From Mucilaginibacter gossypiicola (GTDB lineage: Bacteria; Bacteroidota; Bacteroidia; Sphingobacteriales; Sphingobacteriaceae): DNA of 64,000 nt. Of the stretch, positions 53,826 to 63,300 are shown piece after piece. Positions within the stretch are counted from its first letter, which is position 1. The number at the start of each line of letters is the position of its first letter. A program made the translations under genes and the position numbers. The DNA lies in contig NZ_FOCL01000001.1 of the NCBI RefSeq assembly GCF_900110105.1, positions 248,001 through 312,000 of the forward strand. The letters are read 5' to 3'. The notes under the pieces were generated by a model, which saw only the letters and a list, made by a program, of their open reading frames with translations, had not been told where the DNA came from and did no database searches.

Positions 53826-54155
53826 TCAGGCCTGTTGTTCTGCATTGTTAATAGCACTGAGCATATTTTCAAACTCAGCTGTGTACCTGTTCCAGGTGGG
53901 CCAGTTTACATCATATAACGATTTTTTGCCATCAATTGCAACGGTGATTAACCGGGCATCCATCAATTCTTTTAAATGATGGGATACAGTTGGCTGCGCC
54001 AATGGAAGTATTTCAACTATTTCGCCACAGGTAAAATGTTTGTGCTGCGCCAAAATACGCATAATGGCAATCCTGGCAGGGTGTGACAACGCCTTTGCTA
54101 CCATTGATATATCCTGATCTGTTGCTGCAAACTCAGCCTTTTTGTGATTAGCCAT
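53826..54155 (-). CDS. ArsR-family transcriptional regulator divergent from a TonB receptor gene
   Basis: Protein of 109 residues with a classic ArsR winged helix: DISMVAKALSHPARIAIMRIL, CGEIVEILPLAQPTVSHHLKEL (recognition helix), then DARLITVAIDGKKSLYDVN. Only one cysteine lies in the position where metal-sensing relatives have two, so sensing of metal is doubtful. It is divergent from the TonB-dependent receptor gene with 200 bases between the starts. That gap holds palindromes that could be its binding sites, so it probably controls the receptor and itself. Confidence 0.88.
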   Translation of the reverse strand: MANHKKAEFAATDQDISMVAKALSHPARIAIMRILAQHKHFTCGEIVEILPLAQPTVSHHLKELMDARLITVAIDGKKSLYDVNWPTWNRYTAEFENMLSAINNAEQQA

Positions 54156-54221
54156 GTTTAAATGTGTGCTGCAAATATATAATTCATATCAAAACAGTGA
54201 TCATTTGAAAAGTTCCTCTTC

Positions 54222-54279
54222 ATCTAATCTTCATGATATTAGATAAAATCTAATTATTTAAATTGAATTTAATATTCAA
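54222..54279. promoter_or_regulatory. Palindromic operator candidates between arsR and TonB receptor genes
   Basis: ATCTAAT (54222-54228), ATTAGAT (54238-54244) and ATCTAAT (54248-54254) form two overlapping inverted repeats, the second being a 17-base perfect palindrome with AAA at its centre. A further pair, TTGAAT (54263-54268) and ATTCAA (54274-54279), follows. They sit between the divergent starts, where an ArsR dimer would be expected to bind. Confidence 0.5.
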
Positions 54280-54329
54280 GATATTCGATTTGATAATTTT
54301 AACGTAACATGAATTTAATTTGACGAGGA

Positions 54330-54337
54330 TACTTTTG
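54330..54337 (+). promoter_or_regulatory. Bacteroidota -7 promoter element (TAnnTTTG)
   Basis: TACTTTTG matches the Bacteroidota -7 consensus TAnnTTTG exactly and stands 18 bases before the start codon of the TonB receptor gene, implying a very short leader. No good -33 TTTG was found at the usual distance, which would fit a promoter that depends on a regulator. Confidence 0.5.
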
Positions 54338-54355
54338 ACCCGTCATTAGAAATTT

Positions 54356-57145
54356 ATGAACAGAATCAAAACGCTACTCCTGTTAACCTTATCCTTATTT
54401 TTCATTACCTCCGGTGCTTTTGCTCAGGGTAATGGAAAAATAGTTGGTAAAATCATTGATCAAAAAACAAGCGAAACCCTTATCGGTGCTACTGTTGGCA
54501 TTGAAGGTTCCCAAAGAGGGGCAGCCACTAATGTAGATGGAAGCTATGTATTAACTGATGTAAAACCCGGAAGATATACATTGGTCATCAAGTATATTGG
54601 TTATCAAACCAAGTCAATTTCGGATGTTGAGGTAAAAGCCGGGGCTGCTACTTCGCTTGATATCTCTTTAAGTGCGGCAACTTCAACAACACTTAAGGAG
54701 GTGGTTGTAAAAGCTACTTACCGACAGGCTTCTGTTGCTGCCTTATATGCAGTTCAAAAAAACAGTGCTTCGATATCTGATGGTATCTCATCAGAGCTTA
54801 TTAAAAGGTCGCCAGATCGTAGCACAAGCGATGTTTTGAAAAGAGTAAGCGGTACAACCATACAGGACAATAAATTTGTTGTGGTAAGAGGTTTGAGCGA
54901 TCGTTACAATACGGCCTCGTTAGACGGGTCTCCGTTGCCAAGTACTGAACCTAACCGTAAAGCCTTCTCTTTTGATATAGTGCCTGCAAGTCTGATTGAA
55001 AACATCATTATCAGTAAAACTGCCACACCCGACATCCAGGGAGATTTTGCCGGTGGTAACGTGCAGATCATTACTAAAGACATTCCCGATCAGAACTTTG
55101 TAAGCGTCGGAGTAGGCGTGGGGTATAATTCACAAAGTACCTTTAAAGATTTTCAAAGTGGTTTCCGTGCTACCAGCGATTACTTCGGCTTTGACGATGG
55201 TACGCGTAAACTGGTGAGCAATTTTCCTACAACAAGTCAAATTGTTAATAAGCAGTTAAGCACCACACAAACAATTCAATCAATAAGGAGCCTGAATAAC
55301 GATTTTAATATTTACAAAAGCACTGCTTTGCCAAGCCAAAATTACCAGTTTACTATAGGTAATGTACAGGAGCTTGGCGCCAATAAAAACAGGTTGGGTA
55401 CTACGGTAGCCTTAACCTACCGCAACTCGCAGACGATAATACCCGACTTGGTACAACAATTTGATAACTATAATTATAGCAATACACAGTATAAATTTTC
55501 GACCAATGTTGGTGCCCTTGCTAATCTGGCATACAGCTTTGGTAAAAATAAGATCACTTTAAAAAATCTTTACAATCGTGTTTTCGATGATCAGTTTACT
55601 TACCGTACAGGTTCAAACTCGAGCAACGGAAGTTATGATAACCGTTTTTATGCTAATGACCTGCTCGAAAAATCGTTGTTCAAAACTACACTTGAAGGCG
55701 AACACGCCCTTGGCGCTAAAAGCTCAAAGTTAAAATGGAACCTCGGTTACAGCAATATCATTAATGATCAGCCAGATCAGCGTAAAACCAATTACAGGCA
55801 AAGTGCTGCCGGCGAACCATTTTATGCCCAGGTTACCAACCTGAGTAAAGAAAATGCCCGTGTTTTCTCTCACTTAAACGAAAATATTTATTCCGGTAAA
55901 GTTGATTTTAACTTACCTGTTAATTTATTTAAACAAAGCACACTTAAGCTTGGTGTTAACTCTCAATACCGCGACAGGAAATTTGATGCAAGGTTCATTG
56001 GGCTTGTTATCAATACTAACAATCCTGATTACGATATCAATACCATATTACAGCGGCCGATCCAAACTATTTTTGGGCCAAATCTTGTCAATACAGGTCT
56101 TTATTCTCTTGATGAAATTTCAAATCCAACAGATAGGTACAATGCCAATAGCTTAACCAACGCAGGCTATGCAATGCTTGATAGTAAGTTCAGCGAAAAG
56201 ATCAGGGTAGTATACGGTTTAAGGGTTGAGAAATTTAATCTGAAACTTCGTACAGAAGAGGTTGCTGTACAACAGCCCCGCGCAGAATTGGATAATACCG
56301 ACTTTTTGCCATCGGTAAACTTTACCTATAGCTTGACACAGAAAGCAAATTTCAGAGCCTCATATTACCGGACTGTTGCCCGCCCTGAATTCAGGGAACT
56401 TGCACCTTTCGCTTATTATGATTACGAGTTACTGGCAACCCTGCAGGGCGAGCCTGATTTGAAGCGTTCATTGATAGATAATGCCGATTTGAGATATGAA
56501 TTTTATCCTTCGGCAGGGCAGATCTTATCCTTCTCAGTTTTTTATAAAAAATTCCAAAATGCTATTGAGCCTAAGATCGAAGATCAGAATTCATCAACTA
56601 CTATCAGTTATTTCAACTCAAAATCGGCATATGTATATGGTTTTGAGATGGAAGCCCGTAAAACACTTGATTTTATAAATGGTGGTTCTTTCTTTAAAAC
56701 CACTACAGCATACGCTAACCTTTCTATTAATAAATCAAAAGTAACCAATCCTAATGATGGGGTAGTGAGGCTTGAAAAAGACCGTGCCCTGGTGGGCCAA
56801 TCACCTTATGTGATAAACGCCGGTTTGCAACATACCGAATTTGATAACAAATTATCGGTGAACGTATTGTTCAACAGGCTTGGCAAAAGGATCTTTTATG
56901 CCGGCGGCGAAAGGTTTTCAAGCGTTTACGAACAACCGAGAAACGTGCTCGACTGCCAGATTGGCTATAAAGTACTGAAAAGCAAAGGCGAGATAAAGTT
57001 AAGCGCTACAGATGTACTCAACCCAAAATACAATTTCATATATGAGCTTGACGGTAAGCCTTATATCCCATCCGGATCGGGCTATATATTCAAAAGCTAC
57101 CGCACAGGTTCAAGCTATGCACTTTCATTTAACTATACCTTTTAA
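54356..57145 (+). CDS. TonB-dependent outer-membrane receptor with carboxypeptidase-like domain
   Basis: Protein of 929 residues with a signal peptide (LLLLTLSLFFITSGAFAQ). A carboxypeptidase regulatory-like domain follows (GKIVGKIIDQKTSETLIGAT, about 27-110), then the plug (SSELIKRSPDRSTSDVLKRV, VVRGLSDRYNTASLDG, about 135-240) and a beta-barrel ending in SYALSFNYTF with the usual terminal Phe. It imports an unknown substrate. It is not a SusC, since no SusD follows; instead a beta-helix-like lipoprotein gene lies 53 bases downstream, in the same transcript up to the terminator at 58657. Confidence 0.93.
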   Translation: MNRIKTLLLLTLSLFFITSGAFAQGNGKIVGKIIDQKTSETLIGATVGIEGSQRGAATNVDGSYVLTDVKPGRYTLVIKYIGYQTKSISDVEVKAGAATSLDISLSAATSTTLKEVVVKATYRQASVAALYAVQKNSASISDGISSELIKRSPDRSTSDVLKRVSGTTIQDNKFVVVRGLSDRYNTASLDGSPLPSTEPNRKAFSFDIVPASLIENIIISKTATPDIQGDFAGGNVQIITKDIPDQNFVSVGVGVGYNSQSTFKDFQSGFRATSDYFGFDDGTRKLVSNFPTTSQIVNKQLSTTQTIQSIRSLNNDFNIYKSTALPSQNYQFTIGNVQELGANKNRLGTTVALTYRNSQTIIPDLVQQFDNYNYSNTQYKFSTNVGALANLAYSFGKNKITLKNLYNRVFDDQFTYRTGSNSSNGSYDNRFYANDLLEKSLFKTTLEGEHALGAKSSKLKWNLGYSNIINDQPDQRKTNYRQSAAGEPFYAQVTNLSKENARVFSHLNENIYSGKVDFNLPVNLFKQSTLKLGVNSQYRDRKFDARFIGLVINTNNPDYDINTILQRPIQTIFGPNLVNTGLYSLDEISNPTDRYNANSLTNAGYAMLDSKFSEKIRVVYGLRVEKFNLKLRTEEVAVQQPRAELDNTDFLPSVNFTYSLTQKANFRASYYRTVARPEFRELAPFAYYDYELLATLQGEPDLKRSLIDNADLRYEFYPSAGQILSFSVFYKKFQNAIEPKIEDQNSSTTISYFNSKSAYVYGFEMEARKTLDFINGGSFFKTTTAYANLSINKSKVTNPNDGVVRLEKDRALVGQSPYVINAGLQHTEFDNKLSVNVLFNRLGKRIFYAGGERFSSVYEQPRNVLDCQIGYKVLKSKGEIKLSATDVLNPKYNFIYELDGKPYIPSGSGYIFKSYRTGSSYALSFNYTF

Positions 57146-57198
57146 CAACGAATAAGAATAACTTAAAACAACTGATTCAAATCGAAAAAAGCAAAATT

Positions 57199-58641
57199 AT
57201 GAAAAAACAAGGATTATTATTAGCGTGTATTGTGGCTCTTTTCACAGCTGCTTGTAGCAAGAAAGAAGCTGTTATTGACACCAATCCGCCAAAAGATACT
57301 ACAGCAGTAAGTAATGTTGTTACAGTAACCGGCGATATTGCTGCCAACACTACCTGGAAAGCTGACAAAATTTACTTACTGAAAGGGTTTGTTTACGTTA
57401 CCAATGGTGCTACGCTTACTATTGAGCCCGGAACAATAATTAAAGGTGAAAAATCAAGCAAAGCTACTTTGACAGTAACCCGTGGTGCTAAAATCATGGC
57501 CGTAGGTACAGCAGATAAGCCAATTGTATTTACGTCTCAATTTGATGCCGGTGCACGTGCAAACGGCGACTGGGGTGGTATCATCCTTTTGGGTAAAGCT
57601 CCCGTTAACCAGGGCGATAATGTTGGTATTGAAGGTGGCCTGGACGCTAAAGGCGATGCTGCTAAATATATCCAATATGGTGGTACAGATGCTAATGACA
57701 ACTCTGGTACTTTGAAATATGTACGTATAGAGTATGCCGGTATCCCTTTTTCACCTGATAATGAAATTAACGGTTTAACTTTTGGTGGCGTTGGTAAAGG
57801 CACCACTGTTGATTATGTTGAGGTTTACCGTTCAGGTGATGATGCTTTTGAGTGGTTTGGTGGTACAGTACAATGTAAACACCTTATTGCTATGGGCAGT
57901 TTAGACGACGACTTTGATACCGACTTTGGCTTTGCCGGTAAAATACAGTTTGGTTTAAGCCAACGCTTCAAAACAATCGCCGATATCTCTGGCTCAAACA
58001 GCTTTGAAAGTGATAACGATGGTTCAGGTTCAGACAAAACACCGCAAACTTCTGCCATATTCTCTAATATGACATTGTTAGGCCCAATCACTAAAGATGG
58101 TGAAACCAACGTTAATGCTAACTATCAGCATGGCGCGCAAATCCGTCGTAACTCAGCTATTAGCATCTTTAATTCAATCTTCTCAGGTTATGTTGAAGGT
58201 ATCTATATCGACGATACAAAAGAAACTACGCCTAACTCTACTTTAGCTAACTACACTGCCGGTCGTTTGGTGTTCAAAAACAACATTATATTAGGCAGTA
58301 ACAAAAAGAGCAATGAGGTTAAAGGCGAAAACAAAGCGTCATTTGAAACCAAACTTAGGGCTGATAACGTTTTCGATGCTCTTAAATATGCTGATTTAGT
58401 TATCAATGCTCCGTTCAAATTCTCATCTGATTTTGCTAACGCCGGTACGCCCGACTTTACTGTAAAAACCGGTTCTATTGCAGATGCCGGCGCTCTGTTT
58501 ACCGATGCAAAATTAACCGATGCCTTCTTTGATAAAGTTGATTACAAAGGTGCTTTTGGTTCAACCGACTGGACTGCTGGCTGGGCTAACTTCGATCCTC
58601 AAACAATGCCATATACAACACCAGGCGCTGTTAAAAAATAA
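57199..58641 (+). CDS. Beta-helix-like lipoprotein paired with the TonB receptor
   Basis: Lipoprotein of 480 residues (TAAC lipobox, Cys19). It has repeated short strands typical of a right-handed parallel beta-helix: YVTNGATLTIEPGTIIKGEK, PIVFTSQFDAGARANGDWGG, LKYVRIEYAGI, VDYVEVYRSGDDAFEWFGGT and KHLIAMGSLDDDFDTDFGF, with acid clusters that may bind calcium. No lyase catalytic residues are obvious. Such lipoproteins follow TonB receptors in many Bacteroidota and probably capture the substrate at the surface. A strong terminator follows, 15 bases after the stop. Confidence 0.8.
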   Translation: MKKQGLLLACIVALFTAACSKKEAVIDTNPPKDTTAVSNVVTVTGDIAANTTWKADKIYLLKGFVYVTNGATLTIEPGTIIKGEKSSKATLTVTRGAKIMAVGTADKPIVFTSQFDAGARANGDWGGIILLGKAPVNQGDNVGIEGGLDAKGDAAKYIQYGGTDANDNSGTLKYVRIEYAGIPFSPDNEINGLTFGGVGKGTTVDYVEVYRSGDDAFEWFGGTVQCKHLIAMGSLDDDFDTDFGFAGKIQFGLSQRFKTIADISGSNSFESDNDGSGSDKTPQTSAIFSNMTLLGPITKDGETNVNANYQHGAQIRRNSAISIFNSIFSGYVEGIYIDDTKETTPNSTLANYTAGRLVFKNNIILGSNKKSNEVKGENKASFETKLRADNVFDALKYADLVINAPFKFSSDFANAGTPDFTVKTGSIADAGALFTDAKLTDAFFDKVDYKGAFGSTDWTAGWANFDPQTMPYTTPGAVKK

Positions 58642-58656
58642 TTAAACTACAGCTTG

Positions 58657-58690
58657 AAAAAGGTCTTCCGGTAAACTGGGAGGCCTTTTT
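58657..58690 (+). terminator. Rho-independent terminator after the TonB receptor operon
   Basis: The stem pairs 58657-58669 (AAAAAGGTCTTCC) with 58678-58690 (GGGAGGCCTTTTT), 13 pairs of which two are G-U in RNA, with an 8-base loop and a U-rich end. It separates the TonB receptor operon from the ArsR-XRE regulator gene. Confidence 0.88.
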
Positions 58691-58735
58691 ACATTCATAA
58701 ACATTATCTTGTTTTTTAGTTCTTACCTCATATCT

Positions 58736-59428
58736 ATGTTGACATTAAAATCAAAATTTACTGAAACCGATAGTGAGCTGGCCCGGTTTGCCCGCATACT
58801 TGCACTTCCTGTGAGAGTTTACATCATCAGGATGATTATTGAAAACGGCAACTCCATTAGTAAAAAAGAGATTTGCAATGTGCCATTTGAAATGGAGAAC
58901 ATTCTGAAACATGTAGCCGAACTTAAAACAACGGGGATTATAAAAGTAAGCGGGGCAAAAGCGAATATAAATTACAGCATAGATATCCTCTTATTTAATA
59001 AGATGGTATCCCGTTTTTTTTCATTGTTTGATAACCTAAACAGCATTGAGCAGTTGCCGGCGCCAATTTTGAAAGAAACCCAAGCTGTAAACAGCACCGC
59101 CAACATGGCAATGGAAACTTTAGGTGATAACCTTAGCTTCGGAGCATTTATAAAAAAACATCGTTTAGCATTAAAAATCTCGCAGGAGAAGTTGAGCCGT
59201 GAAATGAATATCGACAGGGCCGAACTAAGCAGGATTGAATGCGGAAAGAAAAACCCCGGTTCTGAAAAGTTAATTTTATTGTCGAAAGCGCTTTATATTG
59301 ATCTGGACAGCCTTACCAGGGAGTATTACAGCTCAAAGATTGTAAATATGGTTGAAGAAAGCGGTTTTAGTGATGTAATATTAAAAAATGTGTTAACCAG
59401 GCTCAACTACTTTTTGCCAGCAGTTTGA
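58736..59428 (+). CDS. ArsR-like / XRE dual DNA-binding-domain regulator
   Basis: Protein of 230 residues from the ATG at 58736; a TTG frame from 58709 adds nine residues without clear value. Residues about 8-100 are an ArsR-like winged helix paralogous to the one at 51616-51951 (SELARFARILALPVRVYIIR, HVAELKTTGIIKV). Residues about 140-200 are an XRE-type helix-turn-helix: FGAFIKKHRLALKISQEKL, then NIDRAELSRIECGKKNPG and LILLSKALYIDLDSL. Both recognition helices are intact, so the protein could hold two kinds of site. No effector domain is visible apart from a linker and a C-terminal tail of about 30 residues. Confidence 0.85.
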   Translation: MLTLKSKFTETDSELARFARILALPVRVYIIRMIIENGNSISKKEICNVPFEMENILKHVAELKTTGIIKVSGAKANINYSIDILLFNKMVSRFFSLFDNLNSIEQLPAPILKETQAVNSTANMAMETLGDNLSFGAFIKKHRLALKISQEKLSREMNIDRAELSRIECGKKNPGSEKLILLSKALYIDLDSLTREYYSSKIVNMVEESGFSDVILKNVLTRLNYFLPAV

Positions 59429-59526
59429 TGATTTTTAGATAGTTGCACATTACTATGGATTTAATGTAGTTAATTGTAGCACAATTGGTTATCTGTACGT
59501 AATGTTTAGTATAAATAACCTGTAAT

Positions 59527-60066
59527 ATGAAATCACAACTTATCCTGCCATTATTATTATTATTATTAAGTAGCTCCGCTTTTTTAAGCTCATGCAGCAA
59601 ACAAAAGAGTGAAAAAGATGAATTAAAATTAGACGACAAGAATTTAACCACATGCGCTACAGGTGCCGATTGTAGTTTCATGTTCACCGAACAAGCTGAT
59701 TTTGAAGGCTACACTTCCCTTAAGCCAGGTACATACCGTGTATTTTGGAGTATCCAGCAAGGTTCTGGCATTACCTCTACTTTATATATCAAAGCCCCTA
59801 TGCCGGGTAAAAGTTTTTCTCTCGCAAAAACTGACATCCTTGCCGGTAAAATACAAGTTAACAGTTCATGCCCCACTTGTTACATGATCCCATTTAAGCC
59901 CGTGGATGGTTACGTAAAAGGCATTAATATCACTCCCGATAAACAGGCTGATCAAACAAAATGGTTGGTAGAGGCAAAGATATTTTTGCAGGCCGATGAA
60001 AACCCCCAGCTAAAAGACACTGTTTTTATCAAGCAATATTTCTATCCAAATTTTGTAATTAATTAA
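59527..60066 (+). CDS. Lipoprotein of unknown function with (TTA)6 in the signal sequence
   Basis: Protein of 179 residues. The signal is six leucines in a row coded by six TTA triplets (59551-59568), then SSSAFLSSC with Cys23 as lipid site. The mature part has four cysteines that could form two disulphides (ATGADC and SSCPTCY regions), and aromatic beta-rich sequence (YRVFWSIQQGSGITSTLYI). No family is recognised. It stands alone between the ArsR-XRE gene and the T9SS protein gene. Confidence 0.72.
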   Translation: MKSQLILPLLLLLLSSSAFLSSCSKQKSEKDELKLDDKNLTTCATGADCSFMFTEQADFEGYTSLKPGTYRVFWSIQQGSGITSTLYIKAPMPGKSFSLAKTDILAGKIQVNSSCPTCYMIPFKPVDGYVKGINITPDKQADQTKWLVEAKIFLQADENPQLKDTVFIKQYFYPNFVIN

Positions 60067-60272
60067 CCCGTAATAATTGATTTCCCCCAGGGCCTTTCAG
60101 GTTAATGGAAATGCAGCTTCATTGTACAGGTTCAGTTAAATTCCTTGAAAAAAACTGAATGTTATGGATTACTCTGAAATGTGCAATAATTCTTTTTATG
60201 CACATTCGTTAATTGTAACGTGTTTTTTTCATTGTTAATATAACTTTTAAGAAAATTGTAGCGTATAACGAA

Positions 60273-60305
60273 ATGCCTAAAAACAATGAGCGCAAAACAA
60301 TTTGA
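60273..60305 (+). other. Possible 10-codon leader frame overlapping the TTG start
   Basis: An ATG at 60273 opens a frame of ten codons (MPKNNERKTI) whose TGA overlaps the TTG start codon of the following gene. This is the arrangement of a translationally coupled leader. There is no evidence that it is translated. Confidence 0.25.
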
Positions 60306-63300
60306 AAACGAGCTATCTAAAAATAACCCTGCTGTCAATATGTGCACTCTTAATAAATATACGTGCTTCTGCAGCTACCTTTGATTGGACCGGAACTATT
60401 TCAACAACTTGGACTGATCCTTTAAATTGGTCTGTAGGGGGATTGCCAACCTTAGTATATCCAGGTCAGGGCGGTGTTACTACCGACATTGTTCGCTTTG
60501 GTGTTACAGGATCGACTTACACAAACCAACCTGTCCTTTCGGCAAACGTTACAGTAGCTTCAATCACTTTTGGAAGGATTCAATATGTTTCGGGAGGAGT
60601 TTTAGCGGGTACATCGCTGACCGGGACAATATTAACTGTAAATAGCGCGACACTAACGGTAACAGGTGATATTGGCCAGGATGTCAATACTAATGCAAGT
60701 GGTACCATTTTCAATGATATGAGGGGAACCGGTGCTATTTCCTGCACGAATATACAGATCGGTACTAATTCGGCTACCTATGGTAGTTTTTCATTTTTGT
60801 TTTCAGAGGTTAACACGCTAACAGTCAGTAATAATGTAAATATACACCTGAACGTAAAACAACAAAACGGAAGCGGGTTCAGATTGGAAGGGGGGACTAT
60901 GACCATAAATAACCAGATAACCTTTACAAATCACAGTGTTACCAGTCAGAACGGCGCTTACTTTACAGTGAATGCCCTTACATCATATAAAACAACTAAT
61001 ACGGTTGTAAATCCAACATTAATCCTTAATGCCACAAACGCTATCGGAACCATACCTGTACCTTATGCGTCCTGTAACTTTTATGGTGACCATGGAGGTA
61101 AAGCTACTGTTAATTATAAAGGGGCTAATCCTGTGATTTATACAACCTCGGTGCAGGGTTTTGGCCCGGGCGGTGGGCCCGTAAACACAAATGCGGCTAC
61201 AGATCGTACTTATGACAACCTTATTATACAAGGCAGCGGCACCGCTGTTATTGGTGGTACAACGGCTGGTCAAACAAGTTATTTAAATATCGATTCCACA
61301 TTTACCACAAACTCAAATGTGTCATTTTCCAATGCAACCAATACTGCTACCAAAATTGGTGTGGCTGGTTCAACAGCCGCCATTTGGACTAATAATGCAG
61401 TTGCAACGATTACTGGGGGAACAGGATCAATTGATATAAACGGAACATTGACAAATGCCGGCACCATGAATATGGGCACCGGCGCTTTAAATATTGCTAA
61501 AGATTACACCAATACCGGAACATTTACCGCTAATTCAACCCCAACCATCACCTTTGATGGTACAACGCAAACCCTAACAGATGCGACAAGTACCGGTACA
61601 AATTTTTACAACGTAACCTTCACCGGTAGCGGAACCAAAACAATGGCCTCAGGCAGTAAATTTACCGTCGCCCCGTTATATACATTAAGTGTAACCGCTT
61701 CAGCAAGCGCGGCATCAACTCTTGCGGTAGGTAACGCCACATCAACAACATCGGCGCTTACGTTATTGTCTACTTCTGTTGGGGATGCCAGTATTGGTAG
61801 TCTTGTATCAAGTGGTTTTGTTAACAATATAACCGGTAGCATCAATGTTCAGCGTTATGTGAAAGGTACGTTGCGCCGGTATATGCTGCTTTCATCGCCG
61901 GTTACCAATGGAACCACAACATTTACTTCGCCCGCAAGTGCTATCAATACCTATAATCTTCTACCTTTAATAGCAACTACCTTTATCACCGGCCCTGGTG
62001 GTTCTACAAATGGGTTTGATAATGCCACCGCTACAAATAATAGCCCTTCGGTTTTTGTTTATGATGAAAACGCGCCGGCCAGCACAGATCCGAATCAGGT
62101 GGTGAACAATGAATATAAACCATTTAGTTCAACAAGCCAGGGTTTACCTGCTGCCAACGGTTTTTTATATTATTTCAGAGGGAGCAGGAGCATAGTTAAC
62201 CCTTTTGTAAGGCCGTTCCCTGCGACAGATAATGCTACATTGAATTTTTTTGGGACAGTTATTAAAGGTACAGGTACCGCTGCCGCCAATGCGCAACTAA
62301 CTGCGAATATTGTCAATTTTCCAGCTACGCCGCCAACTTATTATACTGCTACAGCAGTAAACGCTCCACAAACCCTTTCATACGGTTCAAGCAATTCTAC
62401 AAAAAAGGGGCTTAATCTTATTGGTAACCCTTACGCCTCGGTAATTGACCTTCATGCGCTTTACCTTGCAAATACTACTAATAAATTTTACTACATGCTG
62501 GTAAAGGATGCCAGTACCGGAACCAACAGCTCGTCTACCAAGTTTGCGTTGTATGACGCCAGCACAGGTTCTGTGGGAGCAGGTTCAAACCGTTACGCCT
62601 TATCGGGACAAGGTTTTTTCACTTTGGCAAGTTCTGCATCGGCCATTAAGTTTGATGAAAGCATGAAAGTTGCTTACTCTCTTTATTCGGCCTCTCCATC
62701 ATCTAACCCCATATTTAATGTTATAGGCAATCCTGGTAAAAATATTGCCGCTTCATTTGCAAGTAAGGCTACTAATGACGTTGAAAGTACATTACCCCGC
62801 CTTACCATGGAATTGGTGCAGGATACAGTAGTGCACAACTCCACCGATATTAATTTTGACGGCAGTGCCAGTACTAAATTTGTTCCAGGCGAAGACGCGC
62901 CATACTATCAGCCATCAGGTCAGGGTGATTTGTTTTATTCGTTAAGCAGCGATTCTATAGGTTGCTTTGCTAACTACACGGGTAATCTCGAAAAATTAAA
63001 ACGGGTAAACCTGATTGTTACTTTTTCTAACTATGGCACATATAAACTTACCTCACCGGTAAAAAAGAATATAGACGCAAGATATTCAATCTACCTGAAG
63101 GATAAATACACCAACGATTCGCTTGACGTTGTGCATAATGCCGAATATGCATTTAAGGTAGAATCAAACCCGGCAAGCTATGCTCATGACAGGTTTTATC
63201 TTGCTATTGGTATAGTACCCGGACATGATTACCGCCTATTAACCTTTACAGGAAAGAAAATTACTGAAGGTATAGCCCTGAACTGGGAAACCAATAATGA

